This document shows, piece by piece, positions 1-5,943 of a stretch of DNA of 5,943 bases; position 1 is the first letter of the stretch, and every line of letters starts with the position of its first letter. The stretch spans positions 867 through 6,809 of the forward strand of contig ONXZ01000094.1 of the NCBI GenBank assembly GCA_900321905.1, written 5' to 3'. The notes under the pieces are model-generated. The model was given only the letters and a program-made list of their open reading frames with translations, did not search any database and had not been told where the DNA came from. A program made the position numbers and the translations under genes. Origin of the DNA: an uncultured Eubacteriales bacterium. Its GTDB lineage: Bacteria > Bacillota > Clostridia > Oscillospirales > Acutalibacteraceae.

Positions 1-438
1 ATCGCCTGTGTCAAGTCCCTCGTCCATCTGCATAACAGTAACGCCTGTTTCTTTGTCGCCGTTAAGGACAGCCCACTGAATCGGTGCGGCGCCTCTGTAC
101 TTCGGCAGTAGTGAAGCGTGAACATTGATTGAGCCGTATTTTGCTGCTTCAAGCACATCTTTTGGCAAAATTTTGCCGTAAGCAACTACGACATTAACAT
201 CTGCACCCAGCGACCTTATGATATCGCCTGTGTCTGAACCCTTAACCTTTTGCGGCTGATATACAGGAATACCGTATTTTTGCGCAGTCTGTTTGACAGG
301 CGGAGGTGTTAAAATCTGCTTCCTGCCCACAGGTTTATCAGGCTGCGAAAAAACTGCAACAACTTCGTGCTTTGAATTAATAAGCGCTTCAAGGCAAGGC
401 ACTGCAAAATCAGGCGTGCCCATAAAAACTATACGCAT
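1..438 (-). CDS. fmt: Methionyl-tRNA formyltransferase, N-terminal part (cut by window edge)
   Basis: Transfers a formyl group from 10-formyl-tetrahydrofolate to Met-tRNAi, making the initiator fMet-tRNA in the cytoplasm. The 146 visible codons form most of the Rossmann-type catalytic domain; the rest of this domain and the C-terminal tRNA-binding domain lie beyond the window. The protein opens [14 protein letters not shown], typical of the family, followed by QPDKPVGR (residues 32-39) and TPPPVK (44-49) in the tRNA-contacting loop region. The folate/catalytic signature [17 protein letters not shown] is at 105-121. By family alignment the catalytic triad is N105, H107 and D143 (in GLDTGD), all present. 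The start ATG directly follows the TAA of def with no gap. An AAGGAG ribosome binding site lies nine bases upstream inside the last def codons. Being next to def, which removes the formyl group, is the classic arrangement. Identification is secure. Confidence 0.97.
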   Translation of the reverse strand, partial: MRIVFMGTPDFAVPCLEALINSKHEVVAVFSQPDKPVGRKQILTPPPVKQTAQKYGIPVYQPQKVKGSDTGDIIRSLGADVNVVVAYGKILPKDVLEAAKYGSINVHASLLPKYRGAAPIQWAVLNGDKETGVTVMQMDEGLDTGD

Positions 439-888
439 TTACGCCTGCTCCTTAATCGTTTTTTCAGTAAATAATATACCTTCAAGGTGGTCAAGTTCAT
501 GGCAAAAACATCTTGCTTTAAGACCTTCGCCTGTGTAAATATGCCACTTGCCGTGCCTGTCCTGACCCTTAACCTGAACTTTTGCAGGGCGAATGGTAAC
601 ACCGTACTGTCCGGGAAGGGACAAACAGCCTTCCGACTCCCGTTGTTCGCCCTCTGCTTTAGTAATTTCAGGATTAACAAGTTCGATAGGACCGTCGCCG
701 CAGTCAATAACGACAACGCGGCGGAGCATACCAACCTGAACTGCGGCAAGGCCAACGCCCTGCGCGTCATACATTGTATCAAACATATCATCAATCAGGG
801 TTGAAAGTCTGTCGTCAAACTTTTCAACAACTCTGCTCTTTTTAGCAAGAATCGGGTCACCGACTTTTACTACATTTCTTAAAGCCAT
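439..888 (-). CDS. def: Peptide deformylase
   Basis: Metalloenzyme that removes the N-formyl group from the starting methionine of new proteins as they leave the ribosome. At 149 residues it is a compact, complete type 1-like form. All three family motifs are present: motif 1 GVGLAAVQVG (residues 44-53), motif 2 EGCLSLPG (86-93) and motif 3 CHELDHLEG (129-137). The metal ligands should be C88, H130 and H134, with E131 as the catalytic acid/base. Motif 1 has valine (V50) where proline is commonest; I do not expect this to matter. The start is supported by GGAG four bases upstream of the ATG. The gap to priA upstream is 18 bases. The stop codon is immediately followed, in the same frame, by the start of fmt, so the two genes of the formyl-methionine cycle are tightly linked. 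Confidence 0.98.
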   Translation of the reverse strand: MALRNVVKVGDPILAKKSRVVEKFDDRLSTLIDDMFDTMYDAQGVGLAAVQVGMLRRVVVIDCGDGPIELVNPEITKAEGEQRESEGCLSLPGQYGVTIRPAKVQVKGQDRHGKWHIYTGEGLKARCFCHELDHLEGILFTEKTIKEQA

Positions 889-906
889 AATTCTCCGTGC
901 CTTTCA

Positions 907-3126
907 TCAGGAAATATCATTAGGATTAACATCAACACTAATGCTGACTTGTTTAAATTCCCTGCTTTTATTTATTATTTTAAGTATCTCCGTTATCATA
1001 CCGCGAACTTTTGCAGAGTTTTTGCATTTGAGCGCGAGACGATAGCGAAAGTGATTATTAATCTTTGAAATTTTAGCTGCTGTCGGTCCAAGAACAACGA
1101 GTTTAACATCGCTGTATTTATCGCTGTTCAGCCTAACAAGTTCATCAAAAAACGCCTTTGCGCAAAGCGCGGTACTGTTTTCATTTTCAGAAGTGAATGA
1201 AACGGCAATCAAATCACAGTAAGGCGGATATATCATCAGGCGGCGCATCTCAATTTCACTGTCGTAAAACCCTTTATAGTCCTGGTCTGCGGCGTAAATA
1301 ATAGTGTCGTTATACGGATTAATTGTCTGTATAACCGCCCTTCCTTTGACATTTCTGCGACCTGCCCTGCCGACAACCTGCGTGATGAGGTCAAACGACT
1401 TTTCAGCGGCGTTATAATTTTCATTGTATAGCGAATTATCAGCGTTAACAACGCCAACCAAAGTAACGTTGTCAAAGTCAAGACCTTTGGCAACCATCTG
1501 TGTACCGATTAAAATATCGTACTCACCGTCAGCAAACGCGTCAAGAATCTTTTGGTGCGAGTGCTTAGTGGTAGTAGTATCAGCGTCCATACGCACGATA
1601 CGCGCAGTAGGAAATTCTTTGTAAAGTTCGTCCTCAATACGCTGCGTACCGAATCCACTGTAACGCACTGAATCGCTGCCGCACTCAGGGCAGATATTGT
1701 CAAGCGGCTTTGTAAAACCGCAGTAGTGGCACACAAGCCTGTTGTTGAAACTGTGATAAGTCAGCGAAATTGAACAGTTTGGACACATAACAATGTGACC
1801 GCACTCGTTACAAGCAATAAAAGTGTTATAGCCGCGCCTGTTTATCAGCAAAATGGTCTGTTTGCCGTCGTCAAGATTGGACTGAATCAGACTTTTAAGC
1901 GTTAATGATATCGGCGTTTTGTTGCCACGCTTCATCTCGCGCTTCATATCAACAGTAATCACCTGCGGCAAATCAGCCTCACCGTAACGCTCGTTAAGTT
2001 CACAAAGAACATACTTGCCTTTCAATGCAGCCGAATATGCTTCAATACTCGGCGTTGCGGACGTCATCAGAAACAGCGCCTTGTTATATCCTGCTCTGAA
2101 ACGAGCCACATCTTTGGTGTTATACCGCGGTGTGCGTTCGGATTTATAGGTGTGCTCCTGCTCCTCATCCATAATAATCAATCCGAGGTTATGCACAGGG
2201 GCAAAGATAGCAGAGCGAGTACCAATAACAATCTTCGCTTCTCCCCTGTCGGCGCGTTTGTATTCATCATTACGCTCTCCGATAGAAAGACCGCTGTGTA
2301 TAACAGCGCACTTGTTGCCGTACCTTTTATGAAAGATAGACAGCGTTTGCGGCGTCAGTGAGATTTCAGGCACAAGAACAATCGCGTCCTTGCCGCTGTT
2401 GATAGCGTCGTCAATAAGTTTAAGATAAACCTGAGTTTTGCCGCTGCCCGTAACTCCGTAAAGAAGTCCTGTTCCACCGCTGTTTTTCATCATATCAGCA
2501 TAAGTGGAATAGGCTTTGTTCTGCTCGTCAGACAGCACAATCTCAGATTGCTCACCGTCAGTTATATCAGCAAACGGATTACGCAATATCTCGCGCTTAT
2601 AAAACTCAATAATACCGTTTTTTTCAAGGTTTTTGAGCACCGTCATTCCGACGCTGCAGAACTCGCAAATCTCGCTTGCAGAAGCGCTGCCCACGTCAAG
2701 AAGTAAGTCGCAGACAATTTTTTGCTTTTTAGTTACACCGAGCAGCACGTCCTCGCTGTCGTCAACAAGGCGCACCATTCTTTCGCTCTTGCCGTGAACT
2801 TTGCCGAACCCTCTCGGCAGCATTTGCTTCAGGCAGTCGTAAGTGGTGCAAAAGCAGCGTTCTTTGAGCCAAATCGCAAGGCTTACCATTTCGTCACTGA
2901 GGACTTTATCGCCAATACTGTTTATGCTTTTTAACTTGTCCGTGTCGCCGTCGCTAAGTGCAACAATTATACCGTTTCTCAGCACATTGCCTGCACCAAA
3001 AGGCACTTTAACATCGCAACCGACCATAGCCTTGTCAGCCAAATCATCAGGTACTGCGTAACTGTAATCGGTATCAAAACTGAAAAATGTCTTATCGACG
3101 GCAACTTCAGCAATAAGTTTATTCAT
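907..3126 (-). CDS. priA: Primosomal protein N', replication-restart helicase PriA
   Basis: Superfamily 2 DNA helicase (3'-5') that recognises stalled or collapsed forks and starts reloading of the replicative helicase. The 739-residue length is normal. In order: a 3'-end-binding domain (about 1-100), a winged-helix region (about 130-180), and a helicase core with Walker A GVTGSGKT (224-231), GTRSAIFAP (302-310), Walker B DEEQEHTYK (320-328), SATPSIEAY (356-364), GTQMVAKGLDF (541-551) and arginine-finger motif QVVGRAGR (583-590). Inserted in the core is the zinc module with four CxxC pairs: C439/C442, C448/C451, C466/C469 and C479/C482, all eight cysteines intact. A C-terminal domain follows to 739. 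Walker B reads DEEQ rather than DEEH. The start overlaps the rpoZ stop by one base (TAATG) and has no convincing ribosome binding site, so translation probably depends on rpoZ. In B. subtilis coaBC lies between these two genes; it is absent here. Confidence 0.98.
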   Translation of the reverse strand: MNKLIAEVAVDKTFFSFDTDYSYAVPDDLADKAMVGCDVKVPFGAGNVLRNGIIVALSDGDTDKLKSINSIGDKVLSDEMVSLAIWLKERCFCTTYDCLKQMLPRGFGKVHGKSERMVRLVDDSEDVLLGVTKKQKIVCDLLLDVGSASASEICEFCSVGMTVLKNLEKNGIIEFYKREILRNPFADITDGEQSEIVLSDEQNKAYSTYADMMKNSGGTGLLYGVTGSGKTQVYLKLIDDAINSGKDAIVLVPEISLTPQTLSIFHKRYGNKCAVIHSGLSIGERNDEYKRADRGEAKIVIGTRSAIFAPVHNLGLIIMDEEQEHTYKSERTPRYNTKDVARFRAGYNKALFLMTSATPSIEAYSAALKGKYVLCELNERYGEADLPQVITVDMKREMKRGNKTPISLTLKSLIQSNLDDGKQTILLINRRGYNTFIACNECGHIVMCPNCSISLTYHSFNNRLVCHYCGFTKPLDNICPECGSDSVRYSGFGTQRIEDELYKEFPTARIVRMDADTTTTKHSHQKILDAFADGEYDILIGTQMVAKGLDFDNVTLVGVVNADNSLYNENYNAAEKSFDLITQVVGRAGRRNVKGRAVIQTINPYNDTIIYAADQDYKGFYDSEIEMRRLMIYPPYCDLIAVSFTSENENSTALCAKAFFDELVRLNSDKYSDVKLVVLGPTAAKISKINNHFRYRLALKCKNSAKVRGMITEILKIINKSREFKQVSISVDVNPNDIS

Positions 3127-3335
3127 TATACATTTTTAATTTCGTCCGGTTCCTGAACAATGTACTTACCGTTACAGATTTCGTCAATAGCAGTTGAAAC
3201 AGTTTTTTCTTCAATCTGCTCCTCGCGCTCAATGGCTTCATCTCTGATTTCTCTTGCTCTTTTAGCAGTGCCGATTACAAGACTGTAACGGCTGTTAACA
3301 TTGCCAAGCATTTTCTTTAAATCCGGATTAAACAT
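3126..3335 (-). CDS. rpoZ: DNA-directed RNA polymerase omega subunit
   Basis: Small subunit that binds beta' and helps assemble and stabilise RNA polymerase. The 69-residue protein carries the family core: NSRYSLVIGTAKRARE (residues 14-29), then a charged helix, then KTVSTAIDEICNGKY (44-58), which matches the conserved K..V..A..E...G.. pattern. I chose the ATG at 3335 because it has a textbook AAAGGAGA ribosome binding site seven bases upstream and gives the usual omega N-terminus, MFNPDLKKML. A longer reading from 3371 would add 12 residues lying mostly over the end of gmk and lacks such a site. It sits between gmk (13-base gap) and priA (one-base overlap). The gmk-rpoZ pairing is widespread in bacteria. 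Confidence 0.94.
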   Translation of the reverse strand: MFNPDLKKMLGNVNSRYSLVIGTAKRAREIRDEAIEREEQIEEKTVSTAIDEICNGKYIVQEPDEIKNV

Positions 3336-3342
3336 AGTACTA

Positions 3343-3350
3343 TCTCCTTT
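3343..3350 (-). promoter_or_regulatory. Ribosome binding site of rpoZ
   Basis: AAAGGAGA on the minus strand, seven bases before the ATG at 3335 and beginning inside the gmk stop codon. It decides the rpoZ start in favour of the shorter 69-residue form. Confidence 0.85.
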
Positions 3351-3930
3351 ATTTATCATTGCGAGCAGCAAGCTCGTCGTTTAATATGTTGTTAATTGTG
3401 TTAACGCAGTCCTCAAGAACATCGTTAACAACGTTATATTTGTAAATTGAGGAAAGTTCCATTTCATATTCTGCTGCACGGATACGGTTTTCAATTTCCT
3501 CATCGTTATCTGTGCTGCGTTTATAGAGCCTTCTGCGAAGTTCGTCAATACTCGGCGGCGACAAAAATATCGTTATACAGTCGGGTATCATCTTCATAAT
3601 ATTCTGCGCGCCCTCGACTTCAATTATCAAAAAGCAGATTTTGCCGTCTGCAATCGCTTTTTCAACGCCCTCAACAGGTGTGCCGTAGTAGCAATTATTA
3701 TATCTTGCATACTCAAGCAGTTTGCCGTCGTTAATCATCTGCACAAACTCGTCATTTGTTTTAAAGTAGTAATTAACGCCGTTAACCTCGCCTTCGCGCG
3801 GTTTTCTTGTTGTAGCGGAAACAGATTCAACAATATCGTTTCTTATCTTTTTAAGTTCCTTAAAAACAGTATCTTTACCGCATCCGCTCGGCGCTGAAAG
3901 CACAACGAGCATACCGCATTTGTTTTCCAT
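3349..3930 (-). CDS. gmk: Guanylate kinase
   Basis: Phosphorylates GMP to GDP with ATP, the required step for GTP and dGTP supply and for recycling cyclic-di-GMP and (p)ppGpp breakdown products. At 193 residues it is close to the usual bacterial length. The P-loop SAPSGCGKDT spans residues 12-21, with K19 as the phosphate-binding lysine. The GMP-binding segment SATTRKPREGE (38-48) includes R42 and R45, and the second GMP-site element is YNNCYYGTP (77-85). EVEGAQ (104-109) and the lid region with R134 and R138 (LRRRLYKRSTD, 131-141) follow. The lid has serine at 139 where many family members have glycine. GGAGG lies seven bases before the ATG, inside the last codons of remA; only one base separates the two genes. 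Confidence 0.98.
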   Translation of the reverse strand: MENKCGMLVVLSAPSGCGKDTVFKELKKIRNDIVESVSATTRKPREGEVNGVNYYFKTNDEFVQMINDGKLLEYARYNNCYYGTPVEGVEKAIADGKICFLIIEVEGAQNIMKMIPDCITIFLSPPSIDELRRRLYKRSTDNDEEIENRIRAAEYEMELSSIYKYNVVNDVLEDCVNTINNILNDELAARNDK

Positions 3931-3931
3931 A

Positions 3932-4171
3932 TTAATCCTCCGAATTGAATCTGCTCTCTATTTGAGTAAGTTCCATATAACTCAAAATTACGTTATCCGA
4001 ATCTGTGATGATTACGCTTTTAGTCTTTCTGCCGTGAGTTGCGTCAATCAGCGTGCCGTTTTCTTTACTCTTTTGAACAATACGCTTAACGGGTGCGGAC
4101 TCAGGCGAAACAATAGATATAACCCTGTCAGCGTTAACAAGATTGCCAAAACCTATATTAACTAATAACAT
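3932..4171 (-). CDS. remA: RemA family DNA-binding regulator (DUF370)
   Basis: Short regulator; in B. subtilis RemA binds DNA as a ring-shaped oligomer, activates the extracellular-matrix operons and helps osmoprotection. This 79-residue protein closely resembles it: VNIGFGN (residues 4-10), ADRVISIVSPESAPVKR (14-30), LIDATHGRKTK (41-51), then IITDSDNVILS (54-64). R16 and P27 align with B. subtilis R18 and P29, which from memory are positions where point mutations abolish function. The basic GRKTK segment matches the region implicated in DNA binding. The C-terminus is shorter than in B. subtilis. GAGGA lies six bases before the ATG. The gene has an 11-base gap from yicC and a one-base gap to gmk, as in the Bacillus cluster. 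Its targets in this organism cannot be read from the window; a matrix role here is not established. Confidence 0.93.
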   Translation of the reverse strand: MLLVNIGFGNLVNADRVISIVSPESAPVKRIVQKSKENGTLIDATHGRKTKSVIITDSDNVILSYMELTQIESRFNSED

Positions 4172-4182
4172 AACTATTCCTC

Positions 4183-5061
4183 TTACTCAATATTCTGAAC
4201 TTGCTCTCTGATTTTTTCAATTTCACTCTTGATATCAACAACTTTGCGGGCGATTTCAACATCATTGGCCTTTGAGCCTATTGTGTTAGCCTCGCGGTTA
4301 ATCTCCTGAATAAGGAAATCCATCTTTCTGCCGACTGCTTCCTTTGACTCAAGGAATTTGTTAAGTTGGTCAATGTGTGAACGAAGCCTTACAGTTTCTT
4401 CGGCAACAGCAACTTTATCAGCGTAAATAGCAACTTCCTGAATCATACGCGCTTCGTCAATAGTAGCGTCACCGATAATGTCGTGTACTCTTGCGGCAAG
4501 TTTGTCGTTATACTCTTTAACGGTTTCAGGCGAGCGCTCCTCAATAAACGCAACGCAATCAAGGATGTAACCAGCGCGTGAAAGAATGTCCTCTTTCATC
4601 TTAGCGCCTTCAACCTCACGCATTGAAACAAATTTATCAAGCGCTTCGTCGCAAACCTCTTTAACATAGGCTCTGATTTTGTCCTCGTCCTCCTCTGCCT
4701 TTTTGACAACAAGAACATCGGGAAATCTTGCAATGGTGGAAGCGCCGTAGTCCTCTTTAAGTCCATAAGTTTCACTAAGTTCAGCGAGTGCTTTGACATA
4801 CGCACTTGCAAGGGTGTTGTTAACAACAACGTCAGCGGACTCCGTATTAAGCGCTTCAATACCTACAAAGCAGTCAACCTTACCTCTGGCGACTTTAGAG
4901 CCGATGTAAGATTTTAGTTTATCATCCAAAAAGCCATATGCTCTGGGAATTCTTGATGAAAACTCAAAATATCTGTGGTTTACGGATTTTAATTCAACCG
5001 TAATAATATAGCCGTCAATTTCCTTAACTGCTCTGCCAAAACCTGTCATTGATTTAATCAT
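4183..5061 (-). CDS. yicC: YicC/YloC family endoribonuclease
   Basis: Member of the conserved YicC family. E. coli YicC promotes decay of small RNAs and B. subtilis YloC has been reported as an endoribonuclease. The exact substrates here are unknown. The 292-residue length is typical. The N-terminal domain opens with the family hallmark MIKSMTGFGRA, followed by VELKSVNHRYFE (residues 22-33) and ARGKVD (58-63). The C-terminal DUF1732-type domain contains ETVRLRSHIDQL (222-233) and the strongly conserved VGRKMDFLIQEINREANTI (243-261), then GSKAND (262-267) and an EIEKIREQVQNIE end (280-292). The middle (about 125-210) looks helical and charged. It is the first gene of the operon, about 20-25 bases after the predicted transcription start, with an excellent AAAGGAGG ribosome binding site. 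Confidence 0.96.
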   Translation of the reverse strand: MIKSMTGFGRAVKEIDGYIITVELKSVNHRYFEFSSRIPRAYGFLDDKLKSYIGSKVARGKVDCFVGIEALNTESADVVVNNTLASAYVKALAELSETYGLKEDYGASTIARFPDVLVVKKAEEDEDKIRAYVKEVCDEALDKFVSMREVEGAKMKEDILSRAGYILDCVAFIEERSPETVKEYNDKLAARVHDIIGDATIDEARMIQEVAIYADKVAVAEETVRLRSHIDQLNKFLESKEAVGRKMDFLIQEINREANTIGSKANDVEIARKVVDIKSEIEKIREQVQNIE

Positions 5062-5068
5062 AGTGCCG

Positions 5069-5076
5069 CCTCCTTT
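5069..5076 (-). promoter_or_regulatory. Strong ribosome binding site of yicC
   Basis: AAAGGAGG on the minus strand with a seven-base spacer to the ATG at 5061. It is close to the ideal complement of the 16S rRNA 3' end, so the first gene of the operon should be well translated. Confidence 0.88.
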
Positions 5077-5090
5077 TATTTATTAAATAT

Positions 5091-5119
5091 ATTATATTTA
5101 ATACAGTTTACCGGGTCAA
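5091..5119 (-). promoter_or_regulatory. Predicted sigma-A promoter of the yicC-remA-gmk-rpoZ-priA-def-fmt operon
   Basis: On the minus strand, a -35 box TTGACC (5114-5119) and a perfect -10 box TATAAT (5091-5096) are separated by exactly 17 bases. Transcription should start near 5084, giving a leader of roughly 23 bases that is mostly ribosome binding site. It lies directly downstream of the plsY terminator and upstream of the first operon gene. The leader is too short for a riboswitch or attenuator. This is the only promoter I can support for the seven genes. Confidence 0.85.
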
Positions 5120-5159
5120 TAGTTTGTTAACAGTTTATTTACAATATTAACATTATATT

Positions 5160-5191
5160 TACAAATAAAAGCAGGGAGCCATTGCTCCCTG
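5160..5191 (-). terminator. Rho-independent terminator after plsY
   Basis: A perfect 8 bp stem (CAGGGAGC / GCTCCCTG, 5172-5191) with a 4-base loop, followed on the minus strand by CTTTTATTTGT. It begins seven bases after the plsY stop codon and upstream of the next promoter, where the der-plsY transcript would be expected to end. The U-tract is interrupted, so termination may be incomplete and some transcripts could run on into yicC. Confidence 0.85.
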
Positions 5192-5197
5192 TATTAG

Positions 5198-5857
5198 TTA
5201 AGATTTTGATTTTTTATTTTTTTTGGAAAATGAAATCTTGTTTTCTCTGTGTTCAAGCAGTTTAACAATATTTTCCTTATGCTTTACAATTACTATAATC
5301 GAAAATATAAGCGCTATCAGAGTCAGCGGAATACTGATATAAAACGCAAAAGTGTATATTGGATAGAAAATCGCCATAAGAATTGAGCCGAGGCTGACAT
5401 ACTTTGTTATTGCAACCGTGATGATGAACATTGACAGCAGAATAAGACCGATTCGCCAGTCAACCATAAACACCATACCGCCGCTTGTCGCAACGCCTTT
5501 GCCGCCTTTAAACTTAAAGAAGCAGGGATAAATGTGACCGATTACACAGAAGAAACCTGCCCACGATTTAAGCATAATCAAAGCGTTGTCCGCAAATATT
5601 TTGTAGGAAGCAAGCTCCTTTTCCTTAATCATACAAAGCGCAATAAATATTGCAACAGCAACCTTAAGCATATCGCCGATAATGGTAAGCACTGCAAAAA
5701 ACTTGCCGTAGTTGCGCAGCATATTAGTCGTGCCGGCGTTGCCGCTTCCGTGTTTGCGGACGTCGTCGTGCTTCAATTTAGATAATATCACGCCGAAGTT
5801 AAGGCTGCCGAGAAGGTACGAAATGACTGCTACAACAATCAGTTTGAAAATTGTCAT
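5198..5857 (-). CDS. plsY: Acyl-phosphate:glycerol-3-phosphate acyltransferase PlsY
   Basis: Polytopic membrane enzyme that moves an acyl chain from acyl-phosphate (made by PlsX) to the sn-1 position of glycerol-3-phosphate, the first committed step of phospholipid synthesis. The 219 residues are a little longer than the usual roughly 200. Hydrophobic segments lie at about 3-25, 53-76, 92-112, 134-156 and 158-190. Motif 1 is GSGNAGTTNMLR (37-48), with S38 and R48. Motif 2, the glycine-rich substrate loop, is GHIYPCFFKFKGGKGVAT (107-124). Motif 3 is HKENIVKLLEHRENK (193-207), with H193, N196 and E205 kept but histidine (H203) where glycine is usual. The C-terminus is a lysine/serine tail encoded by an A-rich run. 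The ATG overlaps the der stop (ATGA), with GGGAGG seven bases upstream inside der. A terminator follows directly; gpsA, often next to plsY in Clostridia, is not here. Confidence 0.97.
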   Translation of the reverse strand: MTIFKLIVVAVISYLLGSLNFGVILSKLKHDDVRKHGSGNAGTTNMLRNYGKFFAVLTIIGDMLKVAVAIFIALCMIKEKELASYKIFADNALIMLKSWAGFFCVIGHIYPCFFKFKGGKGVATSGGMVFMVDWRIGLILLSMFIITVAITKYVSLGSILMAIFYPIYTFAFYISIPLTLIALIFSIIVIVKHKENIVKLLEHRENKISFSKKNKKSKS

Positions 5858-5943
5858 TTTTTGCCCTCCCCTCGCTCTCTGACAATAAATCTGACGGGGG
5901 TACCGTCAAGACCGAATATCTCGCGTATCTGATTTTCAAGATA
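5854..5943 (-). CDS. der: Ribosome biogenesis GTPase Der (EngA), last 29 codons
   Basis: Only the C-terminal end is inside the window; the two GTPase domains lie beyond the right edge. The visible peptide contains NQIREIFGLDGTPVRF (residues 4-19 of the visible part) and continues IVRERGEGKK before the stop. This is the characteristic end of the KH-like C-terminal domain of Der, the double-GTPase that helps mature the 50S ribosomal subunit. The reading frame is open to the window edge. Its TGA stop overlaps the plsY ATG, and its last codons carry the plsY ribosome binding site, so the two genes are co-transcribed and probably translationally coupled. The der-plsY pairing is common in Clostridia. 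With so little sequence the call rests on the signature ending and this neighbour. Confidence 0.9.
   Translation of the reverse strand, partial: YLENQIREIFGLDGTPVRFIVRERGEGKK

Noticed and set aside
429..794. 121-codon open frame on the minus strand inside def
   Set aside because: It is a shifted frame of def with no recognisable domain; def itself has all catalytic motifs, so this is a shadow.
487..804. 105-codon plus-strand open frame antisense to def
   Set aside because: It is opposite a fully conserved gene, has no convincing start signal and resembles no family I know.
2150..2361. Plus-strand open frames antisense to priA
   Set aside because: They mirror the conserved helicase core of priA, have unnatural composition and no start signal.
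3336..3371. Longer rpoZ reading starting at 3371 (12 extra residues)
   Set aside because: The extra codons lie mostly over the end of gmk, have no matching ribosome binding site and are not part of the omega family N-terminus. The ATG at 3335 has an excellent site at the right distance.
3920..4165. 81-codon plus-strand open frame antisense to remA
   Set aside because: remA on the minus strand is clearly the real gene by homology and ribosome binding site; the antisense frame is a by-product.
5062..5197. Riboswitch, leader peptide or small RNA gene in the plsY-yicC spacer
   Set aside because: The predicted leader is only about 23 bases, the rest is AT-rich with no structure beyond the plsY terminator, and no short open frame has a ribosome binding site.
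5172..5224. The hairpin as a plus-strand terminator, since T-runs also lie on the plus strand at 5203-5224
   Set aside because: No plus-strand gene ends here and the T-runs begin over ten bases after the stem. They are explained by the lysine-rich end of plsY.
1..5943. A novel or accessory system hidden in the window
   Set aside because: Every stretch above about 140 bases is accounted for by a recognised housekeeping gene with intact motifs. Composition looks even throughout and there are no mobile-element ends, tRNA junctions or repeat arrays.

Overview
This is a stretch of core bacterial chromosome, all transcribed on the minus strand. It points to a low-to-moderate GC Firmicute of the class Clostridia, probably a gut Oscillospirales/Ruminococcaceae-like organism. 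The evidence is the gene order yicC-remA-gmk-rpoZ-priA-def-fmt, RemA (a Firmicutes-type regulator), strong AAAGGAGG-type ribosome binding sites and the protein sequences themselves. The genus-level placement is a guess.

Reading in the direction of transcription (right to left): the window opens with the last 29 codons of der (ribosome-assembly GTPase). Its stop codon overlaps the start of plsY (acyl-phosphate:glycerol-3-phosphate acyltransferase). A hairpin terminator follows plsY. A 136 bp AT-rich spacer then holds that terminator and a near-consensus sigma-A promoter (TTGACC, 17 bp, TATAAT) that starts a second, very compact operon.

The second operon is yicC (endoribonuclease family), remA (DNA-binding regulator), gmk (guanylate kinase), rpoZ (RNA polymerase omega), priA (replication-restart helicase), def (peptide deformylase) and fmt (Met-tRNA formyltransferase, cut by the window edge). 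Gaps are 11, 1, 13, -1, 18 and 0 bases, so translation is probably coupled at several junctions. No internal terminator was seen.

Together the genes cover nucleotide supply (gmk), transcription (rpoZ, remA), RNA turnover (yicC), replication restart (priA) and the formyl-methionine cycle: fmt adds the formyl group and def removes it. This is the housekeeping cluster known from Bacillus subtilis, but without coaBC between rpoZ and priA.

I found no mobile element, CRISPR array, RNA gene, defence locus or novel system. The points worth a second look are small: the missing coaBC, a priA start with no good ribosome binding site, the in-frame abutting def/fmt junction, repeats upstream of the operon promoter, and a slippery A-run at the end of plsY.
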